Source of the DNA: Candidatus Tharpella sp.
Lineage (GTDB): Bacteria; Desulfobacterota; Anaeroferrophillalia; Anaeroferrophillales; Tharpellaceae
Assembly: GCA_021161425.1 (NCBI GenBank)
Contig: JAGHAQ010000085.1
Location: 1 to 32,071, forward strand
Length of the DNA: 32,071 bases
Reading direction: 5' to 3'
Made by a program: the position numbers and the translations under genes. Under the pieces are notes generated by a model. It was given only the letters and a program-made list of their open reading frames with translations, ran no database searches and was not told the DNA's origin. Below, one piece after another: positions 27,669 to 32,071 of the stretch. Within the stretch, counting starts at the first letter, position 1. Each line of letters begins with the position of its first letter.

Positions 27669-28439
27669 TCATTTGTCAGGCTTGTTTTGTACCTTGAGTC
27701 TCGGTCGTAGACTGTTCCAATAGATTCTGGCCTTCTCATTTCTACTACTGATAATTTTGTCCAGCCGGGCAAGGGTATTCTGCCGTCGAGTTTCACTCTT
27801 TCTTTCTTCAAGGTATTGAATTTCGTCCTCAATCAACTCAACTGCGCGATCAAAAGGGTCAGGATCGGTATTGTCAGAGGATGGCTTTTTTTGAGAGATG
27901 TTTTCAATTAATCTTGCCATTTCACAATCCAGAGCTTTCTTTTTTTCAACAATAAGCGGATTTTTTTCACTGTCGTTGAGGATTGTCAGAGCGCTCTCCA
28001 TGGCTTCAGTGTAGTCTTGAGTGATCAGGCAGGTAAAGGGCACTAGGTGGAAAAATCGGGCTATTTTAATAATTAATTTTAATGACGGAGAGAGGCCATA
28101 AAAGATCGCCGCCAGCATTTGCTTGCGGCCTTTCAATTCCTTAATGGCAAAACGGCGGGCTTCAAGCGAGACTCTTTGTTTGATTTCGCTGTAATCAAAA
28201 ATATGAATGTAGGAGCGATCATCTAAAAAATTGTCGATAATATGGGTCGTGAAGTGCATGGCATTTTGAACGTCATGTAAGGTGGGTGTGCCAGAATTAT
28301 GGGTGACAAAAATCTGTTCGTCGATAATTTCCGCTGAAATTTTATAGTCATTGCCGAACCCAACCTTGTTCCATTCCGGTTTGTTGATAATTGGTAGTTT
28401 GGTGACCGGACAGATATAGGTGTCAGGGGGCATACTCAT
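27669..28439 (-). CDS. Hypothetical protein; resembles an N-terminal domain seen in deltaproteobacterial hybrid sensor kinases
   Basis: 256 aa; TYICPVTKLPIINKPEWNKVGFGNDYKISAEIIDEQIFVTHNSGTPTLHDVQNAMHFTTHIIDNF...KELKGRKQMLAAIFYGLSPSLKLIIKIARFF; no kinase domain. Overlaps the aminotransferase reading region. Confidence 0.75.
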   Translation of the reverse strand: MSMPPDTYICPVTKLPIINKPEWNKVGFGNDYKISAEIIDEQIFVTHNSGTPTLHDVQNAMHFTTHIIDNFLDDRSYIHIFDYSEIKQRVSLEARRFAIKELKGRKQMLAAIFYGLSPSLKLIIKIARFFHLVPFTCLITQDYTEAMESALTILNDSEKNPLIVEKKKALDCEMARLIENISQKKPSSDNTDPDPFDRAVELIEDEIQYLEERKSETRRQNTLARLDKIISSRNEKARIYWNSLRPRLKVQNKPDK

Positions 28440-28669
28440 GGATGATTATTTCTTTCCGATTCGGTGTTTAGGTTAAGTTTGATAAATTCTTCGATATTTT
28501 CTTTCTTAACCAGAGCACCGGTGAAAGGGGAAAGGACATTTTTCGGACAGTTTCCTGGCTCAGGGAAGATGATCAAGTGAAGTATATATTTAGTGAAAGT
28601 TTATAAGGTGTGGGGGTGGGGAAAGTCAAGTGTTTCTTGGGCATTGTAGACTTGTCGGATTTTATGCCG

Positions 28670-28704
28670 GTGTCTGCGACTGAATATTTTCCAGTCGCAG
28701 ACAC
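28670..28704. repeat. Perfect 13-bp inverted repeat hairpin
   Basis: GTGTCTGCGACTG (28670-28682) AATATTTTC CAGTCGCAGACAC (28692-28704). Confidence 0.8.
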
Positions 28705-28747
28705 TCTCGTAATGACAGGGTGGAGTTTTTTTGGAAAACTTGCTTGA

Positions 28748-30355
28748 TCAAGGGACAAAGACATTACCCCGGTTTATCAAAAAATCGGGGTCAATGGCGG
28801 CTTTACACTGTTTCAGTTGTTTGATTGCAGCCTCGTTATAGAGGGTGATAAAATCTTTACGTTTGCGTTTTCCGTTGCCATGTTCACCTGAATAGACACC
28901 GCCCAACTCGACTGCTTTGACTATGAAAAGGTCATAAAGCTCGGTGGCTCGTTTCAGTTTCTCTTGTTCAGGTAGCAGGGTGAAGTGGAGATGGCAGTCG
29001 CCGAAATGGCCGAATGATAAATAGTCGATACCTTCAGTCTTGAGCAGGGTGTGGATATAGTCAAGGAATTCGGCAAAACGCTCAGGGGGGACGACGGTAT
29101 CGGTCATGATTGTGTAGGTGCCGTGTTTCTGGATGACTTCGAGGGCGTTGGCCGGCATTGAGTGGCGTGACTCCATGAAAATTCGGCGTTTGGGTTCATT
29201 GTCGAGGAGAAGAACGGCTTCCGGATCGATACCGCAGTTAGCTGCCAGGAGGCGGTTGAACCAGAGTTCGATCTCCTGGTCGGGATTCTTTTCTCCTATT
29301 GGGATTTGGAGGTAGATGGCAACCTGATTATCACCGTAAAAGAGGCGCTCCTTGTGATCCATATAGCTTAGGGAGTTGACTCCGAAATACTCAAAAGCGC
29401 TTAAGATACCGAAATTTCCATCGAGCTCTTTATCGAGGAATTGATAGAAAGCAATGGCCTGGTCTTCGTCAGGGAGCGAAAAAAAGAGGTCAAGGTATGT
29501 TTTGGGGCGCGGGACAAGCTTTAAGGTGCTACCGGTAACCAGGCCAAAGAGACCTTCACTCCCGATAAACATATCGATCAAATCGATTTTGCCATCGGGT
29601 GATGAGAAAGGGCCGCTGGCATTTTTAATCTCGGGCCGTGGGTAGGTCGGTACCGGCCAGTGCCTTTGATTGTTTTCATCGGCCAGAATGAACTCCTCGT
29701 TTTCAGAGATATACTGGCCGCGAACGGCTTTGATTTTCAGGCCATCGGGCAGGAGGATGTCGAGACCTTCAACCCAGTCCCTGGTGGCGCCGATTTCACC
29801 GGGGGTAAATCCGGAAGCGTTACAGGCGATAGTTCCCCCGACCCAGGCATCGCCTCGACTGGTAGGGTCTACTGGGTAGTAGAGGGCCTTGCCGGTCTCT
29901 TCAAGAATCTTTTCGCGCAGCTCTTCAAGAATAATATTTACCGGGCTGGTTACTTGGAGTTTTTCCCGGTCAATACTGACTGTTGGTTCGTTAAGCTTGG
30001 CTATCGAAAGCACAATGCCGCCTTCAGCGGTAGCGCTGCCGGTTAGGTTGGAACGTCCGGCGGAGAGTGTAATCGGGATCTTTGCCGCCCGCCCAGCCCT
30101 TAAGATGATCGCTGCCTGCCGTTCACTGTCTGGCCTGCAGAGCGCTTCAGCTTGGGCTGGGAGGTTAGAGCTGTCGGATGCGAATCCGGCAATGATCTCC
30201 GGGTCTAAAACCAGCGTTAAAGAGAATTTCTCATACAGGAATTCAGCGATTTCAAGCAGATTTTCAACCCCTTGATGGGCACTGCAGAAATCGTCGATTT
30301 CTTGGTATTCAGAATCGCTCAGAACTTTGTTCAAGGGGATGATGTTGGTACTCAT
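28748..30355 (-). CDS. FAD-binding oxidoreductase (GlcD/D-lactate dehydrogenase-like)
   Basis: 535 aa; PITLSAGRSNLTGSATAEGGIVLSI, YYPVDPTSRGDAWVGGTIACNASGF, GSEGLFGLVTGSTLKLVPRPK, GHFGDCHLHFTLLP, SGEHGNGKRKRKDF. Confidence 0.9.
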   Translation of the reverse strand: MSTNIIPLNKVLSDSEYQEIDDFCSAHQGVENLLEIAEFLYEKFSLTLVLDPEIIAGFASDSSNLPAQAEALCRPDSERQAAIILRAGRAAKIPITLSAGRSNLTGSATAEGGIVLSIAKLNEPTVSIDREKLQVTSPVNIILEELREKILEETGKALYYPVDPTSRGDAWVGGTIACNASGFTPGEIGATRDWVEGLDILLPDGLKIKAVRGQYISENEEFILADENNQRHWPVPTYPRPEIKNASGPFSSPDGKIDLIDMFIGSEGLFGLVTGSTLKLVPRPKTYLDLFFSLPDEDQAIAFYQFLDKELDGNFGILSAFEYFGVNSLSYMDHKERLFYGDNQVAIYLQIPIGEKNPDQEIELWFNRLLAANCGIDPEAVLLLDNEPKRRIFMESRHSMPANALEVIQKHGTYTIMTDTVVPPERFAEFLDYIHTLLKTEGIDYLSFGHFGDCHLHFTLLPEQEKLKRATELYDLFIVKAVELGGVYSGEHGNGKRKRKDFITLYNEAAIKQLKQCKAAIDPDFLINRGNVFVP

Positions 30356-30420
30356 GTTATCGCCTCTTTAGTTATTTATTAATTGATTTCATCACTACTC
30401 AGGTTTCGTCTTTGTACTGT

Positions 30421-30570
30421 CTCGATGCGGGGTCATACCTCCAAGGCCGGGCTTTTCACCCTAAAGGGCACAAGAGCCCGTGACGGGCTGAGCTGCGCTG
30501 TGAGCGAAGCGAGGAAGTACTCTCGGGGTGTGTCCCCAGTCGAAGAGGGCGAAGCAAAGATTGCTGCTAT
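30421..30570. repeat. GC-rich, repeat-like intergenic segment with a hairpin
   Basis: AGCCCG(30475-30480)-TGA-CGGGCT(30484-30489) hairpin inside a GC-rich block ending GGGGTGTGTCCCC; lies between the FAD oxidoreductase start and the end of the larA reading frame. Only one copy in this window. Confidence 0.4.
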
Positions 30571-30580
30571 CCGCTGTAAC

Positions 30581-31858
30581 TTAACTTTTTATTTGCAGGA
30601 TCAGCAGTGGCCCATCAGGAACCACAGCCCAGCGGGCTTGTGGTCCATGTTTGTCGAGTAATTCAGCAATCGCTTTTTCCAGAGATTTAACCGGTTTCAT
30701 ATGGTAGCTTTCGATCTCGTCAGGACTTAGGCCGTCACTGTAGAGCTAGACCGGATGGTCAAGCATCACCTGGTAGGTCTCCTGAGCACACCACTGATCG
30801 GGAATAAAGAATTCTCGACCTAAAAGGCGCTTTATAAAGTTTTTCGGGTTATCGACCATTTTCAGGATTTCGACATATTCTGGGCTGCCGGCACCCTCAC
30901 TACAGGCGCTGGCAATCAGGATTTCACCACCATCTTTAACAACCGGCGCAGCTCCGGTGATGCCCTTTACGGATTGGTAGAGGTTGCAGTCGAGGGGTGC
31001 TCCGGAATTGGTCGTGACAATGAAATCGAGCGGAGTTTCAATCACTTTGGTACAAAATGGTGCGAGAAATCGACACCCGTCAAGGTGGGCCTTGACCGGG
31101 TCGCCGGCAAAAACTTGAGTGATCTTTTTGGCGGTATTGAGTGTCACATTGACAATGAAGTCGGCGCCGGCTTTTTTCATGATTGCAAGCCCTGCTTCAT
31201 GAAACGGGTTGCTTTCGAGGGCTCCGTAAACAGTCATGGGATGGGCGATCATCTCCGGTCCATGCATATATTCAAGGGTTTCAATCGAGGAGATGCCGGG
31301 CAGAATCGATTTACGACCGCCGGAGAAACCGGCCCACATATGGGGTTCGATAAAACCGGTTAAGATTTTTAGGTCGGCGGCAACATAGTGACGGTTGATC
31401 AAGGCCGGCACGCCGTCGTTGATCTCGCCGACCAAGATCATGTCATCTGCTTCTTTCGAGAAGTGGTTGATGAAGCGGTACTTTTCCGCAATCTCAGCCC
31501 CGACTAGGGCGATCAGTTCATCACCCTCATTGGGGCGATGAATGCCGGTGGCAATAAGAATGGTGATAGCTTCTCTTTTAATGCCGGCTTTCTCAATTTC
31601 GGCCAGCAGAGGCGGAAGGATGATTTTATTGGGTACAGGGCGGGTGATGTCGCTGATAACCACGCAGGCGCTTTTACGTCCTTTAGCGAGGTCGCCCAGA
31701 GGTTTTGCTGCAACCGGGTTGAGCAGGGCTTGCAAGACTGCTGCTTCAGGGTTGTCGACAACCGGTGCTTCTTGTGGTTTCAATACGCCTTGAAATCCTG
31801 AGCTTTCCGGAATCTCAAGCGCTAAACCGTCAGGGCCGTAACTCAGTGTCACTTTCAT
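30581..31858 (-). pseudogene. larA: LarA-like nickel-dependent lactate racemase family protein, interrupted by an in-frame TAG at 30746-30748
   Basis: Tracked ORF 30746-31858 (370 aa) carries LarA motifs (VISDITRPVPNKIILPPLL, TGIHRPN, GFIEPHMWAGFSGGRKSILPGI). The same frame continues after TAG for 54 codons: LYSDGLSPDEIESYHMKPVKSLEKAIAELLDKHGPQARWAVVPDGPLLILQIKS, TAA at 30581-30583. This resembles the LarA C-terminus. Typed as pseudogene provisionally; truncation, readthrough or sequence error are all open. Confidence 0.75.
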
Positions 31859-31999
31859 TCTTTCTCCTTTTTGTTACTCTGATACGGTTTTGTTAAGTTT
31901 TCTGAACCCTTTGCCATAGGAAAAAGTCTTGTTGTTGGATACAGGAATTAAATCTTAAATACAACTTGTTTACATCAATATTTTCCCCAATAATTTTTC

Positions 32000-32071
32000 T
32001 TAATGGCTAAAGAGCACTTCCGGTAGCCAGGTGATGATTTCGGGGAAGATGATCAATAGTGCCAATCCCAG
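32000..32071 (-). CDS. C-terminus of a TRAP transporter large permease (DctM-like), truncated by the window edge
   Basis: Manual minus-strand translation from the window edge: LGLALLIIFPEIITWLPEVLFSH-stop (TAA at 32000-32002), similar to the usual DctM end (LLxxFPxxxxWLPxxL). Confidence 0.6.
   Translation of the reverse strand: MGLALLIIFPEIITWLPEVLFSH

Noticed and set aside
29660-30275. Two 128-aa plus-strand ORFs
   Set aside because: Antisense to the FAD oxidoreductase, which has well-conserved motifs throughout.
30383-30661. 92-aa plus-strand ORF
   Set aside because: Spans the GC-rich repeat-like block and runs antisense into the extended larA frame; no protein motif.

Overview
The window reads as a bacterial chromosomal segment, probably from an anaerobic Desulfobacterota/deltaproteobacterial lineage (inferred from gene content and remembered family resemblance, not from any search). 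It is unusually rich in cell-wall genes. From left to right it contains: a truncated PgaB/GHL13-like glycosidase (-), radA (-), the elongasome cluster mreB-mreC-mreD-mrdA-rodA (-), xseA / M23 peptidase / xseB / ispA / unknown 235-aa Rossmann-like protein / nth / ampD / nagZ / namZ (DUF1343) as a tightly overlapping (+) gene string, a lipoprotein behind a perfect sigma70 consensus promoter, two prepilin-like proteins (the second fused to a LamG-like domain), a 4Fe-4S protein and an HD-family protein (-) divergent from a Crp/Fnr regulator, an MltD-like protein with an apparent internal deletion (-), mtgA, a small-multidrug-export family protein, a lone STAS protein, a TIM-barrel isomerase, an AEC transporter, a D-amino-acid aminotransferase, an unknown 256-aa protein, and a hydroxy-acid cluster (FAD oxidoreductase, LarA-like protein, end of a TRAP permease). 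No tRNA, rRNA, CRISPR array, transposase or phage module was recognised. I did not find one clear-cut new system. The best leads are an in-frame TAG that splits larA, a paired pseudopilin/LamG tip-like module, a degenerate HD protein under apparent FNR/HcpR-like palindromes, an MltD-like protein that has lost its catalytic segment, an apparently cytoplasmic AmpD-NagZ-NamZ string, and a long palindromic intergenic element between rodA and radA.
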